Shown here: positions 35,066 to 46,552 of the stretch, one piece after another | How the letters are laid out: every line of letters begins with the position of its first letter | Position numbering within the stretch: position 1 is the stretch's first letter | Position numbers and translations under genes: made by a program | Notes under the pieces: model-generated | Told to the model about the DNA's origin: nothing | The model's database searches: none | What the model saw: the letters and a program-made list of their open reading frames with translations, nothing else | Assembly: GCA_024138025.1 (NCBI GenBank) | Contig: JAMXBD010000023.1 | Location: 930,001-994,000, forward strand | Length of the DNA stretch: 64,000 bases | Origin: Combretum micranthum | Lineage: Eukaryota; Streptophyta; Magnoliopsida; Myrtales; Combretaceae | Direction of reading: 5' to 3'

Positions 35066-35774
35066 TGTTAGGTTATAGATTCAACTCATATGGTATATAA
35101 TCAAGGATATCGCAAGTATATTTCATATACTTGGAAGAGAACTTAGATATAAGGAGATTTTTTACATAAAAGGAAGTTTGGGTGTTGTACGCTGGCCACT
35201 GGAATAAGTACACCTCTGGCCTTTAAGGTGGCTTTGAAATTTGTTGAAATTAGAAATTTTTTCCGAGATCTATAGACAAGCAAGGGCGGCGTCAAAGCTG
35301 CCAGCCTTAAGGAGTATACACCACTGGCGTATAAACTGTGCTACATGCAACGACGTTCCAACACTGCCTAAGCTGCTAGCCTTCTTTTTATCTCATGCTA
35401 ACCTATGTTTACAGCATGTTTTCCTTTTGTATTTGGTATAAATACTCCTTGTTTGGTCTTGAGGTTTTTATATATGTGTGGAGGCTATCCTAAATCTTAG
35501 CGAGAGAGTCTAGAGATAAAGAAGCCTGTTGTTGTTGAAATCCACCGTTTGTGAAAGATCTATGTGATCCACTAGTGTTATCTAGCCAGGAAAACTTGTA
35601 TATTCCATTATTGTCGATTGTGGAAGATAATGATACTGTAGTCCCATGATTTTTCACGTAAATCCTAGTATGTTGTTTTTATTTATGTTATTTTTGTTTT
35701 ATTATTGTGATCGCTATAGTAAGAGCAAAAATCATTCAGATCAATTCCACTTTATTAGGAGATTTTTCCTAACA
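35066..35774 (+). repeat. left LTR of the old Copia element
   Basis: 709 bp, TGTTAGGTTATAGATTC to TTTTTCCTAACA. Contains GGTGTTGTACGCTGGCCACT and GGTATAAATACTCC, a TATA-like promoter element, both shared with the right LTR. Confidence 0.85.
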
Positions 35775-35777
35775 AAG

Positions 35778-35790
35778 TGGTATCAAAGCC
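35778..35790 (+). promoter_or_regulatory. Met-tRNA primer-binding site
   Basis: TGGTATCAAAGCC starts 4 bp after the left LTR; it is one step from TGGTATCAGAGC, complementary to the 3' end of plant initiator tRNA-Met. Confidence 0.85.
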
Positions 35791-35835
35791 AACTTCAAAA
35801 AAATTAAGTTTTGTCATCTGAATTACAGATATAGA

Positions 35836-36720
35836 TGAATCATCAAGTACGACGATTAAATTGAATTGATCAAATTACTCTATTTGGAAGTCTATGATGG
35901 AAGATTTACTATATTGTAAAGATTTGCATTTGCCTTTGCCTTTGGATGGTGACACTGCAAAGCCTACAGATGAATCTGATACAAATTGGGCAATCATACA
36001 TAGAAAGACCGTCGGATATATCTGACAATGGGTTGATGAAAATGTATATCACCATGTTACTCAAGTAACCAGAGCTAATGTTCTATGAAGAATATTAGAG
36101 TCATGTTTGAGAGGTAGACTACCTTAAATAAAACCTCATTGATTAAGAGAGTGGTGAATCAAAAATATAAGGATGGATCTAATATGACTGAGCACTTGAA
36201 TGATTTTCAAGGGCTTGTGAATTAGCTGACTACAATAAAGCTTGTGCTTGATGATGAGATATAGCACTCTTGTTGTTAAGTTCATTGCTTGAAAGTTGGG
36301 AGATACTTGTGGTGTATGTTAGTAATTTATCTCCATATGGAAAGCTCACCATTGCAATGGTAAAAGATAGCTTGATGAATGAAGAGGCCAGCAGGAAAGA
36401 TTTTGGTACAAGTTTGGAGAGACGGGCTCTTATTACTAACAAGCATGAAAGGTGGTAGAAGCAGAAACAAAGGCTCAAATGATAAATCTGATAGATTTGA
36501 TAAATCTAAGGGAAGATAAATCAAGAGGAAGGAAATTGTCAAATGCTTTTATAGCCAGGTCATTTCAAGAGAGAATGTAGACTACGAAAGAGAGAGCAGG
36601 GTAAAGGTAAAGGTAAAGAAAAATATGAAGACACAACTGCTGCAGCAGTAGGTAGTGCAATTGTAGTTACCTGGGATGAGGATTGTGTTAGTCTTGCTGG
36701 TCATGATATTGACTAGGTTG
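35836..36720 (+). pseudogene. Copia gag remnant
   Basis: UBN2-type gag. Recognisable parts are MEDLLYCKDLHLPLPLDGD, NWAIIHRKTVGYI and WVDENVYHHVTQVTRANVL, then VAKDSLMNEEA-like sequence near 36360-36400 and a basic KGKGKEKYEDTTAA stretch near 36600-36650. Several in-frame stops interrupt it (for example TGA near 36024). The zinc-knuckle region near 36545-36580 is decayed. Confidence 0.7.
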
Positions 36721-38100
36721 TAGATTTTGATGCCTCCTTTCATGTGACAGCACATAGTGAATTTTTCTCATCCTATATTGCTGCTGATTATGGTAATATT
36801 AGGATGGGAAACAATGAAACATCTAAAATTATAGGCATTGGAAATGTTATTTAAAGATTAACACTGGTTGCAGGCTCATTCTCAGAGATGTCAAACATGT
36901 TCCAGATATCTGCCTAAACCTTATATCTGCAAGGAAACTTGATGATGAAGGCTATCACGGTCACTTTAGTGAAGGTAAAAGGAAGCTCACTAATGGATCT
37001 CTCATTATGGCAAAAGGAAAGAAAAGTAATACCATTTACTTAATGTCAGCAAAACTAAGTAAAGGAGATGTAAATTTTGCCAAATGATACTTCAATAAAG
37101 CTATGGCATAAGTAGCTTGGTCACATAAGTGAGAAAGAGTTTCAAATGATTGTCAAGAAATAGCTTCTATAGAATGTAAAAGGTACTCCTCTAAAAACTT
37201 GCACTGATTGTCTTGTTAGTAAACAACATAAGGTCGCTTTTCAGGGAAATCCACTTGCTAGGAAATCTCATATACTAGATTTGGTTCACACTGATGTGTT
37301 ATAGGAAAGATAGGATAGTCGGTAGTGCTCTTTATTTTGTTACTTTCATTGATGATCACTCTAGAAAATTGTGGACTTTTGCTTTAAAGTTTAAGGATCA
37401 AGTGTTAGATGTGTTTAAGCAATTCCACACTAGAGTAGAAAGAGAAACGGAAGAAAATTGATATGTGTCAGAGCAGACAATGGTGGTGAGTACAAAGGCT
37501 CTGAAGAGCATTGGAGAGATCATGGGATTAAACCAGAAAAAATTATTCCAAAGACCCTACAACAAAATAGTGTTGTAGAGAGGATGAATTGCACTATCAC
37601 GGAGAAAGTGAAGTTTATGTTATCACATGCCAAGCTACCTAAATCATTTTAGGGTAAACAATGAGAACAACCGTTGATTTGATAAATCTATCTTCCTCTT
37701 ATGCTTTGGATGGAGATATCCTAAAAAGAGTCTGTACTAGAAAAAAAATTTCTTATGATCACTTACGAATGTTTGGTTATAGGGCATTTGTGCATATTCA
37801 AAAGGGTAAAAGAGCAAAGCTAGATGCAAATTCAAAGCAATGTATATTTCTGGGTTATCCACATGATGAGTATGGATACAGGTTGTGTGATCCAACTGTG
37901 AAGAAGATTGTCAACAGCAAAGATGTGGTCTTTCTTCAAGACCAAATAATTGAAGATATTAAGAAGTCTGAAATATCTAAATCCTCATATGAGATTCCTA
38001 CAAATGTAGATCAAGTGCCCTTACTTGATGATTCTAATGATGGAGGAGATGTGGGAGATTCGGATGAAGAGCCCCAAGAGCCTCATTAGCAGATTGAGTT
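36720..38100 (+). pseudogene. Copia protease and integrase remnant
   Basis: Protease relic VVDFDASFHVTAHSEFFSSY near 36720-36780, with the catalytic DSA/DTG changed to DFDAS. The integrase follows: LGHISEKEFQMIV, CTDCLVSKQHKVAF, LVHTDVL, VRADNGGEYKGSEEHW (Asp2, about 37470), QQNSVVERMN (Glu, about 37565-37595) and, in 37661-38089, GYRAFVHIQKGKRAKLDAN and CIFLGYPHDEYGYRL. Multiple stops break the frame. Confidence 0.8.
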
Positions 38101-39735
38101 AAGATTTTTAAGAGAGTGAAGACCTTCAATTAGATACAATCCAGACGAGCACGTGATGTTGACTGACGAGGGAGAGCTTAAATGTTATCAAGAAGCTATG
38201 GTAGATGAGCAGAAAAGGAATGAGTTAAAGCCATGCAAGAAGAGATCAAATCTTTGCATGAGAACAAGATTTATGATATGATAGAACTGCCAAAGAGCAA
38301 GAGACCATTAAAGAACAAATAAGTATACAGAGTGAAGAATTATGAAAACAGCTAACAACTAAAGTACAAGGCAAGACTGGTTGTGAAGGGGTTCAATTAG
38401 AAGAAAGGTATTGACTTTGATGAGATTTTCTCATCACTGGTGAAGATGCATTCCATTCGAGTTGTACTGAGCATAGCAGCTAGCTTGAACCTAGAGATTG
38501 AGCAGATGGATGTGAAGACAGCATTCCTTCATGGTGACTTGTAGGAAGAAATTTACATGGAGAAACCTAAGGGGTTCAAGGTCAAGGGGAAGGAGCATCT
38601 TGTCCACAAATTGAAGAAGAGCTTGTATGGGCTGAAACAGGCTCTAAGGCAGTGGTACAAGAAGTTTGACTCCTTTTATGATTGATCTGTGTTGCACTAG
38701 GATTGCATCAGACCATTGTATTTTCATTAAGAAGTTTGCTAGTGGTGAGTTTCTTATATGTCCACTATATGTAAATGATATGTTGATTATTAGCCATGAT
38801 GCCAAGTAGATTCAAAATCTGAAGATTGCACTGAATAAGTCTTTCACCATGAAAGACTTAGGACCCACACGCTAAATTCTTAGTATGAGAATCATTCGTG
38901 ATTGGAAGTGCCAGAAATTGTAGTTATCACCAGAGAGATACCTAGAAAGGTATTGGAGAGATTCAACATAAGCAAGGTGAAACTTGTTTGTTCTCTACTT
39001 GCAGGTCACTTCAAACTCAATTCTCAATAATGTGTTAAAAGTGAGGCAGACAAAGAAGACATGAAGGAAGTTCCTTATGCTTCTACAATTGGGATTCAAT
39101 GTATGCAATATTGTGCACTAGACCTAATATTACTTATGCTATTAGTGTGGTTAGTCGCTATCTCTCGAATCTAGGTAAACAGCATTAGACTACTATTAAA
39201 TGGATTCTCAAGTTTCTCAGGGGCACTTCCAGGTTAAGTTACAGTTTGGTGGTAACAAGTCTCTATTAAAAAGGTTTTCATATGCTAATATGGCTGCAGA
39301 TCTAGATTCTAGGAAGTCCACTTCGGGTTATCTGATTGCTTATACAGGGGAAGTGGTGTCTTGGCAATCTAAGTTGTAAAAGTATGTTGCACTTTCCACC
39401 AATGAACCAAAACATATAGCCGTGACTAAAGCTGCAAGGAGGTTTTATGGATGAAAAAGTTTTTAGAGGAACTAGGTCAAGAGCAAGAAGATTTAAGGGT
39501 GTTTGTGACAACTAGAGTGTTATACATCTCAGTAAGAATCCAATGTTTCATTCCAAATCTAAACACATTGACGTAAGGTATCATTGGATTTGAGATGTAT
39601 TGGAATTAAAGTGATTGAAGGTTGAGAAGATCCATACTAATGATAATGCTTCATATATGATTATAAGGCTCTAACCAAAAACAAACTTGTCAGTTGCAGA
39701 CAGGTGGCAGGTGTGATGGAATCCCCCATATGAGT
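38101..39735 (+). pseudogene. Copia RT and RNase H remnant
   Basis: RT blocks YKARLVVKGFN, GIDFDEIFSSLVKMHSIRVV, EIEQMDVKTAFLHGDL and [18 protein letters not shown] are visible between 38350 and 38670. The catalytic YVDD has become YVND near 38770. RNase H shows DSRKSTSGYLIAYTGEVVSW and KYVALSTNEPKHIAVTKA near 39305-39430. Stops and frame breaks throughout. Confidence 0.8.
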
Positions 39736-39747
39736 TGGAGGGGGAGT
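39736..39747 (+). promoter_or_regulatory. polypurine tract of the old Copia element
   Basis: GGAGGGGGAGTT just before the right LTR. Confidence 0.7.
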
Positions 39748-40460
39748 TTACTGGATTATAAATACAACTCGTATGGGTCTGTAATCAATGATATCCTAAG
39801 TATATTGCATATACTTGGAAATAAGGAGATTTTTTGCATTAAAGGAATATTGGGTGTTGTACGCTGGCCACTAGAATCTGCACGCCGCCGACCTTTAAGG
39901 CGGCTTTGAAATTTGTTGAAAATTTGAAAATTTTGCCAAAAGTTATAGACAAGCAAGGACTGCATCAAAGCCGCTGGCCTTGGGGGTCAACGTAGGTCGT
40001 CGACGTACGAACCAGCCTACATGTAACGGTCTTCCAATGCCGTCTAAGTTGTTAGCCTTCTTTTTATGTCATGTCAGCATATGTTTTCAGCTTGTTTTCC
40101 CTTTATATTTGGTATAAATACTTCTTGTTGGTCTTAGGATTTTTATTTGTATGTGGAGGCTATCCTAAATCCTAGAGAGAGAGTTTAGAGAGATAAGAAC
40201 CTGTTGTTGTTAAAATCCATCATTTGTAGTGAAGATTTGTGTGATCCACTAGTACTATCTAGTGAGGAAAACTTGTATATCCTATTATTGTTGATAATGA
40301 AAAATAATTTGTGCTGTGGTCTTGTGATTTTTCCGCAAATTAGGGTTTCCAATCAAATTCTGGTGTGTTGTTTTTATTTCTATTTTATTATTGTGATCGC
40401 TACAAGTAAGAAAAAAATTGTTCAAATCGATTCCAGATTATTGAGGGATTTTTCCTAACA
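39748..40460 (+). repeat. right LTR of the old Copia element
   Basis: About 713 bp, aligned along its length to 35066-35774 with many differences. Shares GGTGTTGTACGCTGGCCACT, GGTATAAATACTTC and the CCTAACA end. Confidence 0.82.
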
Positions 40461-41289
40461 ATATGGCACCTAAAAAACTTTAAAATTGATCGATTTATTA
40501 CCAAAAATAACTTGATGGAAGTACTGCATTGGCGTAAACGAAAAGTTTTTTCATATATTAAACTGATTAATTTCAAATTTTAAGCATCTAAGCACATATT
40601 TTATCAAAATTTGAATACTATTTATGACATCAACCTCCTTTTTTTTTTTTTTGTTTATTCTTCTACCACAAAAGTAGTGTTTGCTAGCTTTTGATTTATT
40701 TTTATTTTCAGGATTATATTTTTTAATTTCCTTACAATCATTATTGATTATTATTCTATTATTCTTAACCGACTTACTATCAAATTTTGATTTTATCTTA
40801 TCTTATAACATATTTTTAAGAAATTTTTTTCTTTGTTTATTATTTAATTATAGCAGCAGTGTTTAATAGCTGTTGATTAATTTTCACTATTTAGGATTAG
40901 ACCTTATAATTTTCTTACTGTGAATAATAATTATTATCTGATATTCTTGACTAATCTTTATTAACAATCTTGATTTTCTCTTATATCAGGATTTAGTTCA
41001 AGTGAAAGTCACAATCGTAAGCTTTCAAAGGAGTTCTTAGTTTTAAAGAAATGTTGCAGAAAATATTATCCGCCTCGTAGAAATACACTAAAATTAAATA
41101 AAAATTGTTGTTTCTAATAATATGTATATTTATAATTGTTGAGTATTCATCTTTACTATTAGAAATTTATCTTCCATTTGTTAATTATATATTTCTTACT
41201 CATTTAATAATTGTTAAAATCACGAATCAACTTATACCACTTTATAAGTTTTATAATTTTATGAAATCTTTTCAAACTACAACTTGGGT

Positions 41290-41640
41290 ATATATCAAAC
41301 ATGGTACCAAAATTTTACAAAAAATTCAATTTAGTACATGAAGTTTGAAGCGGTCAATTAAAAAATATTAATAAAATTTTATGACTTTTTTTTACCTCAT
41401 TAATATTGTTTTGCTAACGTGAAAGAGTGAATATATTATTGAATTTTATTACTTCACTTAATACACCTTATAACATTGATAGACTATCTATTCCGCGTTA
41501 GAAAATAGAGTAAATAATGGTAGTAAAATAGTGAAAATAATTATAAAAGTTTGATTAGGTGCAAATTAATTATTCTAAAGTTTGAGTATTAAATTAAATT
41601 TTTGTATAAAGTTTAAATGTCAAATTCTATTTTTCACTTT
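41290..41640. mobile_element. fold-back MITE relic
   Basis: Inverted arms related to 5935-6170: ATGGTACCAAAATTTTAC and TTAGTACATGAAGTTTGAAG on the left; TTTGAGTATTAAATTAAA and TTTAAATGTCAAATTC on the right. Weak and diverged. Confidence 0.3.
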
Positions 41641-43080
41641 AAACTAATACAAAATCCTTGTGTAAATTATAAATAAAATATGAATTTAATATATAATTTT
41701 ATAAATTTACGATTTTATATGATTTTAGTTGAGATATTGATAATATAAGTTATTGTATTGTCTAGGCCTAATTAAGAAAAAGAAAAAGTTTAAACGATAG
41801 ACTAGACATTTCTTGTTGGCAAGCGTAGGCATGAGGCATTGAAATTCTTTCCATTAGGTAAGATGACATGACTTCTTGAGTTTGTCACCATCCTCATCTT
41901 TAGTAGGACCCAAACACTCCATCCAATTTGAATATATGGGCACTGAATATGAAACTGAAAAAATGGGGTTAGGGTTGCGTTTTAGACTATAGTTTATATT
42001 CGTGTGAGGGAATAGAAAAGGAATTTTTTTTATTTTTTTTCATTTGATGGTGTCCGAATGACTTAATGGGATAACCAAATCACATTTACAATATGGTTAG
42101 AAAGAGGAAAAAAAGTAAAAGGAGAGGAAAATAAAAGTAAAGAATTCAAAACAGTAAAAAAAAATCAATAAAAATTATAATATTTATTTTATTAATTACC
42201 ACAAAAAAGCACTTAAATTTTAAAATTATAGATTTATTTTAAGGATATAATGATAATTTGTTTAAAACTCTCTCCAAATTGTTATCTATTCATTTCCCCT
42301 CTACTCCATTTTTCAAATAAGGAAAAAAAGCAGAATTTCCCTTCTAATTCCTCCTCTCCTTTTTTTACTTAGCGTTAGTCAAAAGAATTAGAAAATATAA
42401 ATCCAAAAGTTAAATAATTTTAATATTTGAAATATTATAATTAGAAATAAAAAATTAAATAATTTAACATTTTAATAGCATGTAGGACAAAGATCTTTCG
42501 ATGATAGGGGAATGTAAATAGCTTGCGGGGTTTGCAAATAATATAAAGGAAGATGAGCTTATTTTAAAATTTCCTCTAACTTGTCCTTTTGTCAAATTTG
42601 AAACAAGATATTTATCTTTTGTTCATTATAAAGACAAAGGACATATACTCCCAAATACCGAGTCTGCAATTTTCAATTTGCAACTGTGTTAGCTACTATT
42701 AGCTTGGTAAATATTCTATACAAATTCTGAATATGCTGCTACGGAAATATGTGCTGTTTAATTTAAAAAAAATTAAAAAATTAGAAATTTTATATTGGTC
42801 ATTTTTTTTTTATTTGAGTGTTTGATATATTTTTTTCATTTGAGTTCTCATATTTTTCAATCGCCTGTAAATGAGGATTTTTATTTATACAATCAAAGCT
42901 TCTTCCACAATTAACACATAATAGCTTTTGATTAGTTCCAATAATTAATTGAATAGATAATATAATTAAGAATTTATAAATTAACAAAACAAATAAATGT
43001 AATTAAAAATTAGAAAAATAAAAAGAAAGTGCATAAAACTAAAAAATAGAATCGATAATAATCCATGGTTAGGAAATGTA
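41641..43080. other. AT-rich intergenic stretch
   Basis: No gene, RNA or element end was recognised; A- and T-runs dominate. Confidence 0.4.
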
Positions 43081-43179
43081 GAACCATGATGTGATGCAGA
43101 GGAGCTAGCGGAAGCGTTTCTAAATAAGTAGGAGTTGTCAAAAAAATCAAGAAGAAAGATAAAAAGCCGACTAAAGCAG

Positions 43180-44061
43180 CATAACCAACCTTGAAGACAG
43201 CTTGAAAGTTGCCTAAAGGCTGTCAACTTTTGGCCAGTGTTGAAGCAAGGCAAATGCCCAGATTGTATCCTAGATCAGTCACGCCATGGAGATTTTGCAT
43301 AAGGCAACACTGACCTCAATGCCATCGACGTATATCTTTAGGCCACCAACATATAGTGCTTAGGCTACCAGCTATGTTTATAATTTTTGTTCTATACGAT
43401 TCTTAATTTACTTGTTTTGTTGAGACTATAAAGAGAGTGTGTTAGGGTTTTGTAAGAATATCTCAAATTTTTCATACACTTTGAACCCTATTAAGAGTTC
43501 ATTATCAGGAAAGTTGCAATCTTTGCAATTGATTTCTGTTCTAGAGATCTACCATGTATGGATTTTTGGTATAACGCTTTCACACTACGTCAGAGTGGTA
43601 TCAAGCCGATAAAATCCTGTGAAGATGTCTTTAGACGAGGATGTCAACAGCATTCGTATTCGTGACGAAGGTCGAGATATGAGAATCCAAGGAGCTAAGG
43701 ATCCTAAGGCAACAATCGATACCATGGATCAAAGAATCCAATGAGTTGAATAGCGTCTTAAGGATTTAGTCTAACGTTTCAACGCATTGGTAGTAGATGT
43801 CAATGGAGATAGGGAAATTGGTAGGAGACGACCAAGGGCAAGAGATGTTTATGGCGGTCCAATCAATCAACCTGTCACTACAAATCGATGGATGCAAATT
43901 TCTGATGAAGAATCCAAAGAAGAGGATGAAGTTTTTTATGATGAGAGATAGCCACGGAGGAGAGGCGGTGATTGTAGTGGTAGATACTGAAGGAATTATA
44001 ATAGTTACGATCAGGGCAATAGTGGAGATTTCCGCTCGAAGGTAGATAATCCTTGTTTTAA
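43180..44061 (+). mobile_element. truncated Ty3/Gypsy 5' end: LTR part, PBS, gag start
   Basis: A TGGTATCAAGCC Met-tRNA-type primer site starts at 43596, after an LTR-like stretch (left edge unclear, probably within 43080-43200). From ATG 43625 one frame reads MSLDEDVNSIRIRDEGRDM, ATIDTMDQRIQ, DREIGRRRPRARDVYGGPIN and RWMQISDEESKEEDEVFYDE, then ends GDFRSKVDNP. This is the leader of a plant Gypsy gag. Five in-frame stops (TGA, TAG, TAA, TAG, TGA) fit C-to-T changes, and no frameshift is needed. The copy is cut off at the microsatellite at 44061. Confidence 0.7.
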
Positions 44062-44142
44062 TAGTAGTAGTAATAATAATAATAATAATAATAATAATTA
44101 TTATTATTATTATTATTTTATTATTATTATTATTATTATTAT
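44061..44142. repeat. (TAA)n-(TTA)n inverted microsatellite
   Basis: TAG/TAA triplets switch at about 44098 to TTA/ATT triplets, so the two halves are complementary and could form a long hairpin. It sits exactly where the Gypsy gag sequence stops. Confidence 0.75.
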
Positions 44143-44299
44143 GTAAAAGTTAAATTTAAAAAATAATACATTAATTTTGGTTTTGAAAAGCAAGAGAGAT
44201 ATAATTTTTTCATATTATTTTGAAATATTATTTTTTATTTTAATAACTTGACTTAGATTTCATTATTTATTTTTTGGGTAAACTAATTTTGCTTTTGAT

Positions 44300-44500
44300 T
44301 ATATGCTTAGATTATTCTAAATCGGATTTAATGGGGCAAGGCCGGTTCACCCGATACCATATAGGGACATGTTTGAGTATAAAAGTAAAAATCCTACAAG
44401 ATCTAGGAACGGGTTTGGGAGGCACAATAGGAAAGCGGGTTGATGTCAAATGTTATATAACCTCTTCCAAATTCACCCTAGTTGCATCCCCACGGTGACA
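44300..44500. mobile_element. possible hAT-like MITE fragment
   Basis: Contains GGTTCACCCGATACCATATAGGGA-type motif pieces, GAACGGGTTTGGGAGG and CCCTAGTTGCATCCCCA, resembling the interior and right end of the 5090-5723 / 47806-48514 family. No paired terminus or TSD found. Confidence 0.25.
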
Positions 44501-45399
44501 TTCACAAAAATAGTAAATAATTAATTATCTAGTTATAAGTTTTATATATTTTTTATTTATTTAGCAATATAATAATTTTAGAATGCCCCCCTATTCCACC
44601 TATTGATTAAAAAACATTTACCACCATGTTTATTAGTAACAACTTTTTAAATTAGGAGACCTTTCTGAAAATTTAAAAATTATACAAATTTCTAAAAATG
44701 TTAAAATATAGCACTTACACTTGGGAAAAGCTGACATTGCATATGCTGTACAATTTTGGTTAATGTGGCATTTTATATGATCTATTTAATTGGAGAATGT
44801 TCAAAAAATATGATGAGAAAAGGAAAAATGAAATTTACTGGGTGATTTTTTTGAAATTTTATTTTAAGATGAAATTACTGGAGTACATATATTTCGCACA
44901 TTACTCACCAATGTTAGCTTTTCAAATGGTATAAACGCTGACTTTAAAAAAGAAAAAGAAAAAGAAAAAAATTGGGGCTCATTAATTTTTTAAGTTTTCA
45001 AGAAAGATTAATGCAATTTATTTTAATTTTTTTATATAATTTACTTTTAGCTAAGCAAATAAATACAAAAGGTCTTTTTTTTTCTTTGTAATTTTGAACA
45101 AATAAAGTATTCTTAAAAATATATGGACTAATTTGTCGATATTAATATAGGTAAATCTTAGAAAAAGAGCTTTTCTTTTTATCCCGAATTCCTCATAATG
45201 TTTAAACTAATTAATAATATCTAAAAATCTTAAATAAAAAAAAAAGATTTATTAATACTTATACGTCTTGCATCAGATGAATATAAGTAAGTATCGATGT
45301 TATCTAGGTAAATGGTGATAATAATGCATAATTTTTATAAAATTATTTATATATTAAAATACCTTCAGCGAACAAGATGTAAAGCAAAAGTTACAAAAG

Positions 45400-45600
45400 G
45401 GGGATGGGTACGAATGATGAGGATGATATGGCGGGACCACTGATCTGAGAAGAAACACGTGCAGGTGTCTTTGATGCTGACGTGGACCAATCAGAAACGT
45501 AAAATCCTTGCATCAAACATCAGTTTGACCACTTGTCACCGACAACTCGGCCCACCTTCAGTCGGATAGATGACGTACCGGCTTGGAGCTATCTTAAAAA
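45400..45600. promoter_or_regulatory. GC-richer island with clustered ACGT-core and W-box motifs
   Basis: In otherwise AT-rich DNA, 200 bp carry a G-box CACGTG (45456-45461), TGACGTGG (45478-45485), CCAAT (45487-45491), a W-box core TTGACC (45525-45530) and TGACGT (45571-45576). These are binding-site types for plant bZIP/bHLH, NF-Y and WRKY factors. No ORF starts near either side, so it could be a relict promoter, a distal enhancer or chance. Confidence 0.35.
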
Positions 45601-45689
45601 ATTCATATCCTTGAAACGTGAATTTTCATTTATTTTATACGGTATTTATGCCAGCAGTTGTTGTTCGATTGCAAAAAGAATAGTAGTAT

Positions 45690-46040
45690 TTTATACCTAT
45701 GTTTAATTTGAAAATAGCTTATTTGAATTCGAATTTGAGCTCTTTTATTTGAGTAGTTTATTGAGTTGACTTGACCTCATCTTCCTATGTCTGTCAAACC
45801 CGAATTTAGTATAAATATTAATCGAACTCATATCAAGTTTAAGTACTAATATTATATTAATTATAATTATAATTTATTTTTTAATAAATAGAATCTAAAT
45901 GAGATTAATGGTTGAATTGAACTCGAGTTTATACATTATTATGTCAAGCTAAACTTAAGTTTTGAAATTTCAAGTTGAAGTCGAGCTCGAGCTTAATAGT
46001 TTATTATCTTGACTCAACTCGTTTGCAGCTCTAGCTGTAT
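45690..46040. mobile_element. hAT-like MITE relic
   Basis: Right end TTTGCAGCTCTA (reverse complement TAGAGCTGCAAA) matches the terminus of the 1857-3365 element. The interior has GAGCTCGAGC and AACTCGAGTT motifs. The left terminus was not identified. Confidence 0.35.
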
Positions 46041-46522
46041 CGATCTCTTACCTTTTTTTATTTGCTTTTCTAATTTAACAAAATAGTAATATTTAATATA
46101 TTTAATGATATAATATAGTATAATTAAAAATATGAAAAGTAATTAGAAAAGATTATACTAACCCTATCTTCTTTGGCTTAATAGTCTAAAGCTAGAAGAG
46201 TTGAAATCATATTAGAATGAGAAATCTTTATGAGAATTAAATTAGACTGCTCATATTATATTTTGATAGTTGTGATGTGTTAAACAACTAAGATAATTTT
46301 AAGTTTTAACTTTTAATGTTTGAATCTTTTTTCTGTCTTTCTATTTGATCTAAACATCTCTAGAGTCTAGGTTTTGAAAATGTAGACCTAAAACCGACTC
46401 GTGCAAGGGACGAGGTGGTTCTAAACCATGGACCCACCGATTCCCAGGCCGGGGTGAAACCATATTTTTCTTTTAAATTATGTCTCCAAGTTACTTACGA
46501 AAACTAAAAATTTGCAATTAAT

Positions 46523-46552
46523 AACTCTCTCTCTCTCTCTCTCTATCTCTCC
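46523..46552. repeat. (CT)n microsatellite
   Basis: About eleven CT units, followed by ATCTCTCC. Confidence 0.85.

Larger units (their letters stand above)
35066..40460 (+). mobile_element. old Ty1/Copia element with 0.7-kb LTRs (TNT1-94-like)
   Basis: 5.4-kb element bounded by LTRs that begin TGTTAGG or its decayed form and end CCTAACA. Flanks ATTTG (35061-35065) and ATATG (40461-40465) match at 4 of 5 bases. The PBS, polypurine tract and the gag-protease-integrase-RT-RNase H order are recognisable. LTRs differ by many substitutions and small indels. The coding region is full of in-frame TGA/TAG/TAA at places where family members carry CGA, CAG, CAA or TGG, so this is an old copy. Confidence 0.88.
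34945..40638. mobile_element. fold-back MITE split by a Copia element
   Basis: 34945-35065 and 40461-40638 are the two arms of one inverted-repeat element. The left arm reads GTGTCAC, AAAATATGCAATTAAG, then ATCGATCAGTTTA. The reverse complement of the right arm reads GATGTCATAAATAGT, AAAATATGTGCTTAG, then TTAATCAGTTTA. Same family as 5935-6170. The Copia element 35066-40460 lies between the arms and is therefore the later insertion. Confidence 0.6.

Noticed and set aside
43797..44045. 82-codon plus-strand ORF
   Set aside because: It is in the wrong frame; the neighbouring frame (with stops) carries the recognisable Gypsy gag sequence.
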